64,000 nt of DNA, taken from assembly GCA_029261355.1 (NCBI GenBank), contig JAJDBM010000061.1, forward strand, positions 62,001-126,000. Direction: 5' to 3'. Made by a program: the position numbers and the translations under genes. Below are positions 1 through 10,326 of the stretch, one piece after another (positions within the stretch are counted from its first letter, which is position 1; each line of letters opens with the position of its first letter). Origin of the DNA: Nitrospirales bacterium (GTDB taxonomy: Bacteria; Nitrospirota; Nitrospiria; Nitrospirales; UBA8639). The notes under the pieces were generated by a model. That model ran no database searches. It was not told the DNA's origin and saw nothing but the letters and a program-made list of their open reading frames with translations.

Positions 1-559
1 ATTCAGGTGGAAACGCTTTCCACAGTCGATGAACGAAAGTTTGAATAATTTCTTCTTCAGGAAATGAGCGCGGAAAGAAATAGGTATCAGGAAACAAATA
101 TCCTTCTAACCTCGGCACATCTAAGCCGAGACTCTTAATAAAAATAGGATCATGTGTGAGCTGAATAAACCTCTCTTGATCTACCAGTTCTTTATCCGAA
201 AGAACCATGGCAATCTGACGAATAGTATAACCTTCAGGAATGGTTACAGAATAATAGTACACTTTTCCTTCCTCTAGACGAGAAAGAATTTCACTAGGCG
301 TTAACCCGGCGTGAAACTTATATTCCCCAGGTTGAATCTTTCGATCGGCACCGGTGAGCTTGCCAACGACTCGAAACCATAGGTCATGAGCAATAAGCTC
401 GTGTTCTTGTAACTGTTCGGCCACTTGCCCCAGGGACATACCAGATTGGATATTGACGATTCGTTGATGAGTTGATTGTCCGGCAGGTTTATTCAAAACA
501 AGAACACTTGCCACAAAAGCAAGGAAAAAAAGACTGGCTATAACAAAAAGTTTCTTCAC
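1..559 (-). CDS. mltG: Endolytic murein transglycosylase MltG, C-terminus cut by window edge
   Basis: This is the N-terminal 186 codons of an MltG/YceG-family inner-membrane lytic transglycosylase, which cleaves nascent peptidoglycan strands and acts as a chain terminator. The start is a GTG at 559, preceded four codons upstream by an in-frame TGA, so no longer start exists. The protein opens with KKLFVIASLFFLAF, a single membrane anchor. A LysM-like/YceG N-domain follows (VNIQSGMSLGQVAEQL, then QPGEYKFHAGLT). The family signature LEGYLFPDTY lies near residue 160. The catalytic glutamate region is at or beyond the edge. It follows alaS on the same strand after about 180 bp that contains a run of ten G. 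The family call is firm; the C-terminal half is unseen. Confidence 0.85.
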   Translation of the reverse strand, partial: MKKLFVIASLFFLAFVASVLVLNKPAGQSTHQRIVNIQSGMSLGQVAEQLQEHELIAHDLWFRVVGKLTGADRKIQPGEYKFHAGLTPSEILSRLEEGKVYYYSVTIPEGYTIRQIAMVLSDKELVDQERFIQLTHDPIFIKSLGLDVPRLEGYLFPDTYFFPRSFPEEEIIQTFVHRLWKAFPPE

Positions 560-645
560 ACGAGGTCTTCAGTGTATTCCAACAACTCTAACGGCCAAAG
601 ATGCACCATTCAGGATATGGACATAATCAATGGGTACCTGAAGGT

Positions 646-655
646 GGGGGGGGGG
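646..655. repeat. Homopolymer run of ten G
   Basis: Ten consecutive G on the plus strand lie in the gap between alaS and mltG, about 87 bp upstream of the mltG start codon (mltG reads on the minus strand, so its leader carries a C10 run). Such runs are prone to length change during replication and sequencing. No coding frame spans it convincingly. Confidence 0.9.
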
Positions 656-742
656 TAGGATATATTGTAGTACTCGGTTGGTCTTAGGACAAATGAACCT
701 AAAACATACCAATTTCAAAACATGACATCTGGCTTCATTCTC

Positions 743-3388
743 TTAACTTCCATGTTCTCGAACGAATTCAAAGACTTGAGAAAGCGCGACTGGCAAGCCA
801 GCTGGAAAACTTCCTCCAGCTTGAGCCATATCTGGCCGACCGCCGCCAGAGCCATCGACATGGGAAGCAATAGACTTGGCAATATCTCCAGCCTTAATAC
901 GTTTGACCAAATCTTTGGTGACAATCACCAAGAGTGAAACCTTCTCATCCTTTGCAGAGCCAAGGACCAACACCCCACTTGGAACGGTGTGTCGAATTTT
1001 ATCCGAGAGCGTACGCAACTCTGCCATCGTGAGGCCATCCACTTGTTGTATCTGCACCTGTATGTCATGTATAGATTGAGATTCAACGGATGCAGCATCA
1101 AGCTCCTGAGCCACTAACTTCATTTTTAACTGTTCGAGTTCTCGCTCTGTTTCTTTTAACGTAATCAACGTTTTATGCGTTTTGGCTATCAAATCATTGG
1201 GACTGGCTTTCATCAGTTCAGCCAATTCTCGAATCTGCCCATCTATTTGTTTCGTGTAAGCCAAAGCACCAGCACCGGTTAGCGCTTCAATACGTCGCAC
1301 CCCTGCAGAAATACCGCCTTCTGAAACAATGCGAAAGATTCCTATTTCCCCTGTCTGTGCACAATGCGTCCCTCCACACAACTCCTTACTAAAGGATCCA
1401 ACACCAACGACACGAACTTCTGTCCCATACTTATCACCAAAGAAGGCTAAAGCCCCCTCATCAATAGCATCTTGAATACTCATCACGTTGGTATGAACTG
1501 GCGTATTCGCACGGATTTGTTCATTCACAAGTGATTCAATATCATCAATGTCACGAGAAGACAGTGACTTAAAATGCGCAAAATCAAATCGTAAACGATT
1601 GGGAGCCACAAGGGACCCATACTGCTTAACGTGAGGCCCTAGGAGCTCCCGTAACGCCGCATGCATAAGATGGGTGGCCGTGTGATTCCTTGCAGCATCC
1701 TGCCGAGAAGTGACCCTCACTCTAGCGGTCATGGAATCCCCCACACGGACACGGCCTTCAATGACCCGCCCTTTATGGAGAAAATACCCCAGATCATTTT
1801 TTGATGTCGTATCAACCTGTACTCGACCATCAGGACCGGTCAACATACCTTGGTCACCAACCTGCCCTCCGCCTTCAGGATAAAACGGTGAAGTCTGTAA
1901 AATGATTTCAATGGGCTCACCTGGTAGGACTTCCTGCACGAGCTGATCATCTTTGAGTATTGCCTGGATAATTCCTTCTGCCTCGCAACGATCATAGCCA
2001 ATAAACGTCGTAGAAGATGCGAGCGTTTTTAACTCATTCAGGTAGGGTTTCACCGCCGTAGCCGCAAAGGTTGCGGCTTTTCTGGCCCGTTCGCGTTGGG
2101 CATTCAAAGCACGTTGGTACCCATCGTGATCCAGCCGTAAATTCTCTTCTCGAGCTGCATCCTCTACTAAATCAACAGGAAACCCGTAGGTATCATATAG
2201 TTTGAAGACCGCTTCACCTTCAAGCACCTTCAACCCCTTAGACTTCGCTTCACTCACAAGGCTATCAAGGATAGGGGTCCCTTGCTCTAGAGTCCCAATA
2301 AATCGTTCTTCTTCTCGTTGAACAACCTCCGTCACAATAGACCCGCCTTCATTCAGTGAGGGATAGGCACCGTTCATCTCTTGCACCACGCTATCAGTGA
2401 GTTCGTATAAAAATGGTTCAGAACAACCCAACAGTCGACCATAGCGAGAGGCTCGTCGGAGAATTCTTCGCAACACATAGCCGCGCCCTTCATTAGATGG
2501 CAAAATCCCGTCGACAATCAGAAACGTCATGGCCCGCAAATGATCAGCAATCACTCTCATTGAACGATCAATGTTCACTTCTTTGCCATACGTCTGCTTC
2601 GTTCGTTCACCAATAGCTTGGAATATAGGGTGAAAGAGATCTGTGTCAAAATTAGATGTCACGCCTTGGCTCACGGCAGCCAAACGCTCTAGACCCATTC
2701 CCGTATCAATGCTCGGCTTCGGCAATGGGTGCAAAGTCCCTGACGCATCTCGGTCGTATTGCATAAAGACCAAGTTCCATATTTCCAAATATCGATCACA
2801 ATCACAGCCAACAGCACACATTGGCTGACCACACCCTAAGGCTACCCCTTGATCAATATGAATTTCAGAGCAGGGACCACAGGGACCAGTATCCCCCATT
2901 TGCCAAAAGTTATCTTTTTCACCAAGACGGATGATTCGAGAAGCAGGAACGGCCATCCGACGTTCCCAGAGATCATAGGCTTCGTCATCCTCGCGATAAA
3001 CTGTCACCCACAATTGATCAATCGGCAGCCCCACCACTTTGGTAAGATATTCCCAGCCAAAGACAATAGCCTCTTCTTTAAAGTAGTCACCAAAAGAAAA
3101 ATTACCGAGCATCTCAAAAAACGTATGATGCCGGTTGGTATAACCCACATTTTCTAAATCATTATGCTTTCCACCTGCACGCATACATTTTTGTATGCTA
3201 GTAGCTCGAGAGTAGCCACGAATTTCTTCACCGAGAAACACCCGCTTGAATTGATTCATTCCAGCGTTAGTGAAGAGAAGGGTCGGATCGGCTTGGGGGA
3301 TGAGAGACGCACTAGAAACCGAAGTATGCCCACGCTCAGAAAAGTAATCTAAAAAAGACTGTCGAAGTTCATGTCCAGAGCAAATCAT
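743..3388 (-). CDS. alaS: Alanine--tRNA ligase
   Basis: Full-length (881 aa) cytoplasmic class II synthetase that charges tRNA-Ala with alanine. The N-terminal catalytic and tRNA-recognition domains (roughly residues 1-450) begin with a typical SGHELRQSFLDYF opening. The editing domain that removes mischarged serine and glycine carries the zinc motif HTATH near residue 566 and CGGTHC near residue 670. A C-terminal coiled coil and C-Ala domain follow, with a glycine-rich GSGGGRPDMAQAGG stretch near the end. It lies 54 bp downstream of recA on the same strand. recA and alaS are often neighbours, usually with recX between them; no recX is present here. All expected motifs are intact. Confidence 0.97.
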   Translation of the reverse strand: MICSGHELRQSFLDYFSERGHTSVSSASLIPQADPTLLFTNAGMNQFKRVFLGEEIRGYSRATSIQKCMRAGGKHNDLENVGYTNRHHTFFEMLGNFSFGDYFKEEAIVFGWEYLTKVVGLPIDQLWVTVYREDDEAYDLWERRMAVPASRIIRLGEKDNFWQMGDTGPCGPCSEIHIDQGVALGCGQPMCAVGCDCDRYLEIWNLVFMQYDRDASGTLHPLPKPSIDTGMGLERLAAVSQGVTSNFDTDLFHPIFQAIGERTKQTYGKEVNIDRSMRVIADHLRAMTFLIVDGILPSNEGRGYVLRRILRRASRYGRLLGCSEPFLYELTDSVVQEMNGAYPSLNEGGSIVTEVVQREEERFIGTLEQGTPILDSLVSEAKSKGLKVLEGEAVFKLYDTYGFPVDLVEDAAREENLRLDHDGYQRALNAQRERARKAATFAATAVKPYLNELKTLASSTTFIGYDRCEAEGIIQAILKDDQLVQEVLPGEPIEIILQTSPFYPEGGGQVGDQGMLTGPDGRVQVDTTSKNDLGYFLHKGRVIEGRVRVGDSMTARVRVTSRQDAARNHTATHLMHAALRELLGPHVKQYGSLVAPNRLRFDFAHFKSLSSRDIDDIESLVNEQIRANTPVHTNVMSIQDAIDEGALAFFGDKYGTEVRVVGVGSFSKELCGGTHCAQTGEIGIFRIVSEGGISAGVRRIEALTGAGALAYTKQIDGQIRELAELMKASPNDLIAKTHKTLITLKETERELEQLKMKLVAQELDAASVESQSIHDIQVQIQQVDGLTMAELRTLSDKIRHTVPSGVLVLGSAKDEKVSLLVIVTKDLVKRIKAGDIAKSIASHVDGSGGGRPDMAQAGGSFPAGLPVALSQVFEFVREHGS

Positions 3389-3442
3389 AGAGTAATAAAA
3401 ATGTGGTGATTTATAAAAGATACCAACATGAAACGATGATCA

Positions 3443-4525
3443 TCATTTACTTCCAACAGCTTTCTTGCCTGTCCCCTTGGACTCAGCAACTGGAGATGGA
3501 GTTTTTTCCTGAGGGACAACAAGGCCCGCTGCCTCTCGAATTTGTTGCTCAATGTGTTGGGCAATATCAGGATTAGTCTTTAAAAATGTCTTCACAGCTT
3601 CACGCCCTTGCCCTAGACGCTCTTCCTTGTAGGAATACCACGCCCCTGCTTTATCAACGATTTTACGATCAACACCGAGATCGACAAGTTCTCCAACTTT
3701 TGAAATACCTTCGGAGAACATGATATCAAATTCAGCCTGCTTAAAGGGCGGCGCTGTCTTATTCTTGACGACTTTTACGCGAACGCGATTCCCCATCACC
3801 TCCTGACCATCTTTAATCGATTCAATTCGTCGTATATCAAGTCGTACCGAAGAATAGAATTTTAAAGCGTTCCCACCAGTGGTCGTTTCCGGATTTCCAA
3901 ACATCACACCAATCTTCATCCGTATTTGATTGATAAAGATAATGGTCGCATTTGATTTGGAGATCGCTCCCGTCAATTTACGAAGGGCCTGTGACATAAG
4001 CCGAGCCTGGAGACCCATATGAGAATCACCCATTTCCCCTTCAATTTCAGCCCGCGGCACCAACGCCGCCACTGAATCAACCACGATCACATCTAAGGCT
4101 CCACTTCTCACTAAAGTTTCAGTAATTTCCAGTGCTTGCTCACCAGTATCAGGCTGAGCCACGAGTAAGTCATCTGTTTCGACGCCTAACTTCTTGGCAT
4201 AGGTAATATCCAGTGCATGTTCGGCATCGATAAAGGCCGCCGCCCCCCCTGCTTTTTGGGCCTGCGCAATCACATGCAAACACAATGTGGTCTTGCCAGA
4301 TGATTCCGGCCCAAATATTTCTACCACCCGTCCTCGTGGTAATCCGCCAACACCCAAAGCTAGGTCCAGCCCCAACGACCCTGTCGGAATCGCCGGGATA
4401 TCCGCCGCCACGTCTGCACCTCCCAACTTCATAATCGCCCCTTTGCCAAAGGACTTCTCAATTTGAGTCAGGGCAAGGTCAAGAGCACGTTTTTTCCCAT
4501 CTTTTTCCGCAGTCTGGTTACTCAT
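3443..4525 (-). CDS. recA: Recombinase RecA
   Basis: A 360-aa RecA, the ATP-dependent strand-exchange protein of homologous recombination and the co-protease of the SOS response. The Walker A loop GPESSGKTT is at residues 72-80, and the L2-region motif [12 protein letters not shown] is intact. The N-terminal helix region ([21 protein letters not shown]) is canonical. The C-terminal tail is lysine-rich ([13 protein letters not shown]) rather than strongly acidic as in E. coli. The ATG at 4525 has a purine-rich AGGACCAGGA stretch just upstream. It is the first gene of a recA-alaS-mltG series. I could not identify a LexA box by eye in the upstream 200 bp. Confidence 0.98.
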   Translation of the reverse strand: MSNQTAEKDGKKRALDLALTQIEKSFGKGAIMKLGGADVAADIPAIPTGSLGLDLALGVGGLPRGRVVEIFGPESSGKTTLCLHVIAQAQKAGGAAAFIDAEHALDITYAKKLGVETDDLLVAQPDTGEQALEITETLVRSGALDVIVVDSVAALVPRAEIEGEMGDSHMGLQARLMSQALRKLTGAISKSNATIIFINQIRMKIGVMFGNPETTTGGNALKFYSSVRLDIRRIESIKDGQEVMGNRVRVKVVKNKTAPPFKQAEFDIMFSEGISKVGELVDLGVDRKIVDKAGAWYSYKEERLGQGREAVKTFLKTNPDIAQHIEQQIREAAGLVVPQEKTPSPVAESKGTGKKAVGSK

Positions 4526-4806
4526 TCCTGGTCCTTTGGTAAAATAATCGTCGTTTTGGTGTTAGATGCACGTAGAGCGCTTCATCATACCGAACCTCAG
4601 AGGAGAGGTAAATGGGTAGGATTCCAGTAATAACCACATATTCTCTCATCGAATTCCTATTTTTCCTCATTTGGAACCTATATCTAAGCCAGTGATTAAT
4701 CAGGGACATTTAAATACACAGAAATTATAGATCCCTGGAAGTTAGAGGAAGGAAAGCATTCCAATAAAAATCCACAAGCCTTGATCACGATCATTAAAGT
4801 ACGGAT

Positions 4807-5877
4807 TTACTTTTTTCCCAGGACTTCGAATGCATCAATCTTAAGCTTCGCTAGACCATCCCTTTGTAAAACCCAAAGCTCTTTTGTGATTACCCCATAA
4901 GCCTTATTCATTTCCCATTTTGATGAAAGCACAGCTGTTCTCGCATTAATGACCTCAAGCTTTGGTTCATTGTAACGAACATTGGCATACCCCTGAGATA
5001 GTAATTTCTGCCAAAATGATTGAATACTATTACGTCCAGTAAATGTCCCAAAGGGTTTCGCGGTCATCACGGCATTCACTTCATAAGCATTCGCACACCC
5101 TGCCGGATCACCATTACTGAACGCCTCAGTCCAGGATGCACTAGCTTTCTCCACGGCCTGAATTAAGGTATCCCGTTGTTCTTTTGTCAAGTCCACTACT
5201 TTTCGTCGAGGATTCAGAAAACTCTCTCCATGCCCGGGAACAATCCAGTCAGCTTGTTGCAGTACCCGTTGACGAGAGTGAATGAGCCCATTGGGATCTT
5301 CAGCTAAGGGATCTTCCTTCGGCTCAAGATTTGGCCCCCACCACAGGTGAGTAAAAGCGTACGTCCCTTCGGCTGTTTCCACCATCAAACTTGCATCCTC
5401 ATCTGTATGACCCGGTGTTCGAATAACCTTAATACCAGGAGCTATTTCATAGTTATCAGGATGATCTTCCCAGAGGTCGTCAATATATGATGCCCAGAAA
5501 TCAACAATCACCGCGTCTGGAAATAGCCCCAAGTGCGTCGTATGGTCAGGATGATGGTGGCTGATAAACACATGCGTCACGTCTTTCGGCGCAATGTTTA
5601 ATGAATGAAGGGTAGAGAAAATATTGTTCCAGACCTTCGGGGCCGCCATACCCGGATCGACAATCAACACTGTATCTTCCCCCTGAACAAGAGAGATCGT
5701 GCTTGCCACCTTGCGCGCACCATCCGTCTGTGCACCAGGGAGAAACCCCTTCCCCTCAATTGACTGAACATATCCAGGAGTCAAAACAGTCACACGATTC
5801 TCAATACTTTGGGCATATGTGGAAACACCTGTCACCGTCCAGAAGCCTACAAGAACTATCACAATCACCATTTTCAT
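4807..5877 (-). CDS. Secreted metallo-beta-lactamase-fold hydrolase with C-terminal NTF2/SnoaL-like domain
   Basis: A 356-aa exported protein. A signal peptide (residues 1-22, ending near TYAQ) precedes a metallo-beta-lactamase domain of about 200 residues. The metal motif H107-x-H109-x-D111-H112 is present, with further ligand candidates H157 (TPGHTDED) and H216 (PGHGES). Residues about 235-356 look like an NTF2/SnoaL/DUF4440 fold: an amphipathic helix with AVEKASASWTEAFSNGD, then a beta-rich stretch. Substrate is unknown. The start is set by AAGGAG eight bases upstream. It begins 12 bp after the RND pump gene and is probably the last gene of the efflux operon, so a role in detoxifying or modifying the exported compound is a plausible inference only. 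Confidence 0.82.
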   Translation of the reverse strand: MKMVIVIVLVGFWTVTGVSTYAQSIENRVTVLTPGYVQSIEGKGFLPGAQTDGARKVASTISLVQGEDTVLIVDPGMAAPKVWNNIFSTLHSLNIAPKDVTHVFISHHHPDHTTHLGLFPDAVIVDFWASYIDDLWEDHPDNYEIAPGIKVIRTPGHTDEDASLMVETAEGTYAFTHLWWGPNLEPKEDPLAEDPNGLIHSRQRVLQQADWIVPGHGESFLNPRRKVVDLTKEQRDTLIQAVEKASASWTEAFSNGDPAGCANAYEVNAVMTAKPFGTFTGRNSIQSFWQKLLSQGYANVRYNEPKLEVINARTAVLSSKWEMNKAYGVITKELWVLQRDGLAKLKIDAFEVLGKK

Positions 5878-5889
5878 AAAACCATCTCC

Positions 5890-8800
5890 TTATACATTCA
5901 TCTGCCCAGATATTTCCTGCTCTTTTCGCAGAAAAGACAAGCTAGCCAAATCTTCAAGAATGAGGTACACCGATGGAACAATCGTCAAAATGATCACCGT
6001 GCCAAACAAAATCCCAAAACCTAACGAGATGGCCATGGGAATGATAAAGCGGGCTTGCATGGCTGTTTCAAAAATCATGGGTGCAAGACCAAAAAACGTA
6101 GTCAGGGAAGTCAGGACAATGGGACGGAAACGACTCATGGCTCCCTGAATGACCGCTTCAGCAACTGTAGTGTTTTCCGTATCACGTATCCGGTTAGCAG
6201 TAACAATAAGAACCAAAGAATCATTAACCACCACTCCCGCAAGGGCAATAATGCCAAATGCACTGATGATGCTAAGGCCATACCCAAGCAACACATGACC
6301 AGCAATCGCCCCGATGATGCCAAATGGAATACAGAGCATGACAATGAGGGGTTGCACGTAACTGCGGAATGGAATTGCAAGGAGACCATAAATGAGTAAA
6401 AGCGCTAATAAGAATCCGACCTTAAGGGCAGCTAAAGACTCTTGCTGAGACGCCTGTTCCCCTTCCAACGAAAACACTAAGCCTGGGTATTTTTGTTGTA
6501 ACGCCGGCAATTCATGTTGCATCACTTCGCTAATAATCGTATTGGCATTTGATACTTGTTCATCAACATCTGCGGTTACGGCCACAATTCGTCTTCCATC
6601 TCGACGTTTGATTTGCGTGTATGCATACCCTGAATCAATTTCTGCAGCTTCCGCCAAGGCAATTTCTCCATCTTGTTCTGTTAAGAGAATCAATTCTTCA
6701 ACCGTATGGTAAGTCCGTCTCGCCTCTTCCGGTAAGCGTACCATGACTTTGACTTCGTCACGACCACGTTGTTGACGAAGCGCTTCTACCCCATAAAACG
6801 CTCCGCGCACTTGTTGGGCAAGGTCTGTTGCATTGAGACCTAAGCTTTGCGCCTCCGGACGAATCCGAAAGCTCATTTGAGGCTTGCCACGTGACACTCC
6901 ATCATCAATATCTTCCACACCTTGATAATGAGACAACACTTCCGCAAGTTCTGTTGCGGCTGATTCTAATGAAGCGCGTGATCGATGCGTCAATTGAATA
7001 TCGATCGCGGCACCACCACTTGGACCGGTTTCAGCCTGGAACGTCAACGATTCGAGTCCTGGAATCACACCAATCGTCTCTCGCCAAGCCTTTGAAAAAC
7101 CCACCCCGCTAATGGCTCGTTGATCAGACGGAACTAAAAATATTTGCATGCCCACAAGATGCCCCCCAGCAGGCCCTGCCATAGACTGATTTGGACCAAA
7201 ATTTGGCATGGTGGAGCCGATCTGTGCGTAGACCCCACGCACCATGCTTTCTCCCCCGTTATCTTGAATGGCTGTTTGTGCTGTTTCATACAAACGTTGC
7301 AACACTTCCCGTGTTGTTTCGATAGGTACGCCATAGGGAAGTGTAGCTTGAGCCGTCACAATTTCTGAATCGATACTTGGCATAAAACTAAATGGCACAT
7401 GCCCTCCAGCCACAACACCAAGAGAGAGAATCAGCATGGCCAGTCCAACAGCCATAGTAAGATAACGATGAGTGATCAATGTTCGAAGTGTTGGTTGATA
7501 AGTGTGCTTGATAAACCGATGCATTTTTTCGCTAAACCACACTCGAGGTTTACTCAGGGTGTGCCAAATTCCCGTAGTCTCATGTTTTCCCGTTAAGTGG
7601 GCTGGAAGCACAAACAATGACTCAATTAACGACACAACAAAGACAGCGACGACCACAGAGGGAATCTGCCGCATAAAGTTTCCCATGGCACCCGGCACAA
7701 AAAATAATGGCAAAAAAGCAGCAATATTGGTCAACACGGCAAAAGAGATTGGGCCTGCGATTTCCCGAGCACCAGCGATAGCTGCCTCCATGACAGGGAG
7801 TCCTTCTTCCCGTTTTTGATACACAATTTCACCCGCCATCACCGCATCGTCCACAATAATCCCCAGCGTGATGATGAATGCAAAAAGCGAGATCATGTTA
7901 ATGGATGCCCCGGTGAGGGGAATAAATAAGAAAGACCCAAGAATCGCGGTTGGTAGTCCAAGTGTCACCCAAAAGGCCAATTTAGGATCCAGAAACAACC
8001 CAAGAAGCAAAAGTACGAGCACAAGACCAATAAATGCATTCTTGAGCAGTAACTTCACACGATCGCGATAAATCTCTGATTGATCAGCCCAAACGGCCAG
8101 CCCAATAGATTCAGGTAATTCGGGCTGCAATTCATTAAGATAGGCAGACACATTATCTGAGATTGACTGGGGGGTCTCACTCCCAACTCGAAACACGTTG
8201 ACCTGGATCGCACGTTGGCCGTTATAAAAGGATTCTTGATCATCGTCTTCAAAACCGTCGGTAATCGTCGCAATATCACTGATGGTGACAGTGGCTCCAT
8301 CCGGAGTCGAGGTGAGAGAAATCCCAGCATACTCTTGAGCAAAATCTCGTCTCTCTTGAGTTCGAAGTAGCACCTCACCACTGTCGGTTTTGACGCCCCC
8401 TCCGGGTAATTCAATGGCCGTCTCACGAACCTTCTGCGCGATATTATTGAGCGTGAGGCCATAGGCCCGGAGATATCGCTGCGGAACCTCAATCGCAATT
8501 TCTCTGGAGCGCGCCATCCCCAAGTCAACAAGAGTAATTCCCGGACGTTGCAAAAGATCATCTCGAATCCGTTCAGCCACGTCGCGAAGCGTCTGCTCCT
8601 CTTCATGCCCATGCACCATAATCGTCAACACTTGATGGCGCACTTCCATTAAACTAATGATTGGACTTTCCGCTAAGTCAGGAAATGATTGAATCCCATC
8701 AATTTCATTATTGACATCTTGAAGCACACTATTCGTGTTGGCATCACTCGTCAGTTCAATTTGGACTGACGCGCTTCCTTCACTTGCGGTTGAGGTAACT

Positions 8801-9066
8801 TCGTCTACACCATCAAGCCCACGAACGGCATCTTCAATTGAGAGTATAATCCCCTGCTCCACTTCTTCAGGACTCGCTCCTGGATAGGCCACAGACACTC
8901 GGATAACATCAACTTCAAATTCTGGAAAGACTTCTTGCTTGACACGTGTACTGACCAACAAGCCACCAATGATAAAAATCACCATGACTAAATTTGCCGC
9001 AACATGATGACGGGCCATCCATGAGATTGGACCAGGTGAAGTAGAAATGGGGTTATCTGAAGCCAC
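5890..9066 (-). CDS. RND-family efflux pump, inner-membrane permease
   Basis: A 1058-aa AcrB-type resistance-nodulation-division transporter, the proton-driven pump of a tripartite export system. The N-terminus has TM1 near residues 20-40 followed by the usual EVFPEFEVDVIRVSV and YPGASPEEVEQ motifs of the first porter domain. TM4 carries the paired aspartates GIIVDDAV near residues 405-406, needed for proton relay. The second half repeats the layout, ending with GIIALAGVVVNDSLVL and MSRFRPIVLTSLTTFFGL motifs. Length is normal for the family. It sits 9 bp after its membrane-fusion partner. The substrate cannot be read from sequence; drug or hydrophobe export is more likely than metal export, since I see no heavy-metal-type signature. 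Confidence 0.93.
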   Translation of the reverse strand: MASDNPISTSPGPISWMARHHVAANLVMVIFIIGGLLVSTRVKQEVFPEFEVDVIRVSVAYPGASPEEVEQGIILSIEDAVRGLDGVDEVTSTASEGSASVQIELTSDANTNSVLQDVNNEIDGIQSFPDLAESPIISLMEVRHQVLTIMVHGHEEEQTLRDVAERIRDDLLQRPGITLVDLGMARSREIAIEVPQRYLRAYGLTLNNIAQKVRETAIELPGGGVKTDSGEVLLRTQERRDFAQEYAGISLTSTPDGATVTISDIATITDGFEDDDQESFYNGQRAIQVNVFRVGSETPQSISDNVSAYLNELQPELPESIGLAVWADQSEIYRDRVKLLLKNAFIGLVLVLLLLGLFLDPKLAFWVTLGLPTAILGSFLFIPLTGASINMISLFAFIITLGIIVDDAVMAGEIVYQKREEGLPVMEAAIAGAREIAGPISFAVLTNIAAFLPLFFVPGAMGNFMRQIPSVVVAVFVVSLIESLFVLPAHLTGKHETTGIWHTLSKPRVWFSEKMHRFIKHTYQPTLRTLITHRYLTMAVGLAMLILSLGVVAGGHVPFSFMPSIDSEIVTAQATLPYGVPIETTREVLQRLYETAQTAIQDNGGESMVRGVYAQIGSTMPNFGPNQSMAGPAGGHLVGMQIFLVPSDQRAISGVGFSKAWRETIGVIPGLESLTFQAETGPSGGAAIDIQLTHRSRASLESAATELAEVLSHYQGVEDIDDGVSRGKPQMSFRIRPEAQSLGLNATDLAQQVRGAFYGVEALRQQRGRDEVKVMVRLPEEARRTYHTVEELILLTEQDGEIALAEAAEIDSGYAYTQIKRRDGRRIVAVTADVDEQVSNANTIISEVMQHELPALQQKYPGLVFSLEGEQASQQESLAALKVGFLLALLLIYGLLAIPFRSYVQPLIVMLCIPFGIIGAIAGHVLLGYGLSIISAFGIIALAGVVVNDSLVLIVTANRIRDTENTTVAEAVIQGAMSRFRPIVLTSLTTFFGLAPMIFETAMQARFIIPMAISLGFGILFGTVIILTIVPSVYLILEDLASLSFLRKEQEISGQMNV

Positions 9067-9075
9067 TTTGAGTTG

Positions 9076-10326
9076 TTACTCCTCAGAGGATTCGAGAGAA
9101 AGGGCCGATTCAATGGATGGGACGGAAGTCTCATCATCAGCAGATATAAGCTTCAGACCGGGAATTGCAGCAGGCAATTGAGTCAGAATGACCTGATCAC
9201 CATCATTCAATCCCTGACTGACCAAGACAGAATCCTTTCGACTTAAGGCAATCTTCACTGTTCGGACTTCGAGTCTCTTTTCCTGATTTTTAACCCACAC
9301 TCGATTCCCTTCACGAATCGTACTACGTGGAAGGATAATCACGTTTTCAATCATTGGACCTTCAATTTCGACACGAACATATTCGCCCAAGAGCAATGGG
9401 TGACGTTCTCCCTTCTTCAGATTCAATTCCAAGGGATCAGGGATGGAAACCAGCACTTGTGCCATCCGACCATTTTGCGTCACTTCACCAAGAAGGTCCA
9501 CCACCACACCATTTCGTTCAAGAGGTTTTCCATTCCCGAGTTCGCGAAAGATACGTGCATGAGCCCCGGACGTCGCCCCTGACCCGGGAAATACAATCCA
9601 ATCTAATTGGTGAATGGGAATACTCACCTGGGCACGAAACTCGTCCGACCCGACCAAAGTGGCCACCGTATTTTGAACATTGATCATCTGACCCACTTCA
9701 ACAGACTCAGATAACACGACCGCATCAAAGGGGGCGGTTAAGACCGTCCGACGTAAGTCCAACTGAGCCTTCTGTAAACGACTTTTTGCCGCACTCAAAG
9801 CCGCACGTTTTTCTTGTATATGGGGAGACCGAAGAGCTAATTGCTTGCTCAGTTGACTGATTTCCCCAAATGAGGGCTCCAACAAATCCCATTCCCGTTG
9901 CGCAATGGCTTGATTTCCTAGTTCAACGGTAATATCAAATGTAGCTTTGGCAAGAGCGGCCTTTTCCTCTTCCACAGCGACCTGAAAGTCTCTGGGATCG
10001 ATTCGAAGTAAGCGAGTCCCTTTCGCAATGACCCCACCCGCGATCAGATCAGGATGATGGGCGACAACTCGGCCACCCACCTCAGGCTGGACGGTGAGTT
10101 CTTGATAGGCTTTCACCGTACCAAAGGCAGAAATCTTGGCTCGTTCATTTTGGAGTCGAGCCGTGATAACTTTGACAAATGTCGAGGTCTCTATTGGAGT
10201 GGTTTTTGGAACGGTTGGCCGAGTCGCAATGAGCGCCTGTGCCCCAAAGATTGCCAAGACAATGATCCCCACAGGGAAAAGGATTCGAAAAAATCTACCC
10301 CGTTTTTCTTGTTTCAGCAATGTCAT
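9076..10326 (-). CDS. RND efflux periplasmic adaptor (membrane fusion protein)
   Basis: A 416-aa HlyD/AcrA-type adaptor that links the inner-membrane RND pump to the outer-membrane channel. An N-terminal membrane anchor (about residues 13-34, RILFPVGIIVLAIFGAQALI) is followed by half of the lipoyl domain (GTVKAYQELTVQPEVGGRV), an alpha-helical hairpin (about residues 110-200, rich in A, K, L and Q), the other lipoyl half (TAPFDAVVLSESVEVGQ), and beta-barrel and membrane-proximal domains. The start codon overlaps the end of the upstream outer-membrane factor gene by 4 bp, indicating translational coupling. Confidence 0.93.
   Translation of the reverse strand: MTLLKQEKRGRFFRILFPVGIIVLAIFGAQALIATRPTVPKTTPIETSTFVKVITARLQNERAKISAFGTVKAYQELTVQPEVGGRVVAHHPDLIAGGVIAKGTRLLRIDPRDFQVAVEEEKAALAKATFDITVELGNQAIAQREWDLLEPSFGEISQLSKQLALRSPHIQEKRAALSAAKSRLQKAQLDLRRTVLTAPFDAVVLSESVEVGQMINVQNTVATLVGSDEFRAQVSIPIHQLDWIVFPGSGATSGAHARIFRELGNGKPLERNGVVVDLLGEVTQNGRMAQVLVSIPDPLELNLKKGERHPLLLGEYVRVEIEGPMIENVIILPRSTIREGNRVWVKNQEKRLEVRTVKIALSRKDSVLVSQGLNDGDQVILTQLPAAIPGLKLISADDETSVPSIESALSLESSEE

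Noticed and set aside
4518-4709. 63-codon minus-strand frame overlapping the recA start
   Set aside because: No ribosome binding site, overlaps the recA leader and has no recognisable product.
4526-4806. LexA/SOS box upstream of recA
   Set aside because: No convincing palindrome found by eye; the LexA motif of this lineage is not known to me.
8055-8612. 185-codon minus-strand frame inside the RND pump gene
   Set aside because: Shadow of the pump gene in another frame; arginine/serine-rich with no independent signals.
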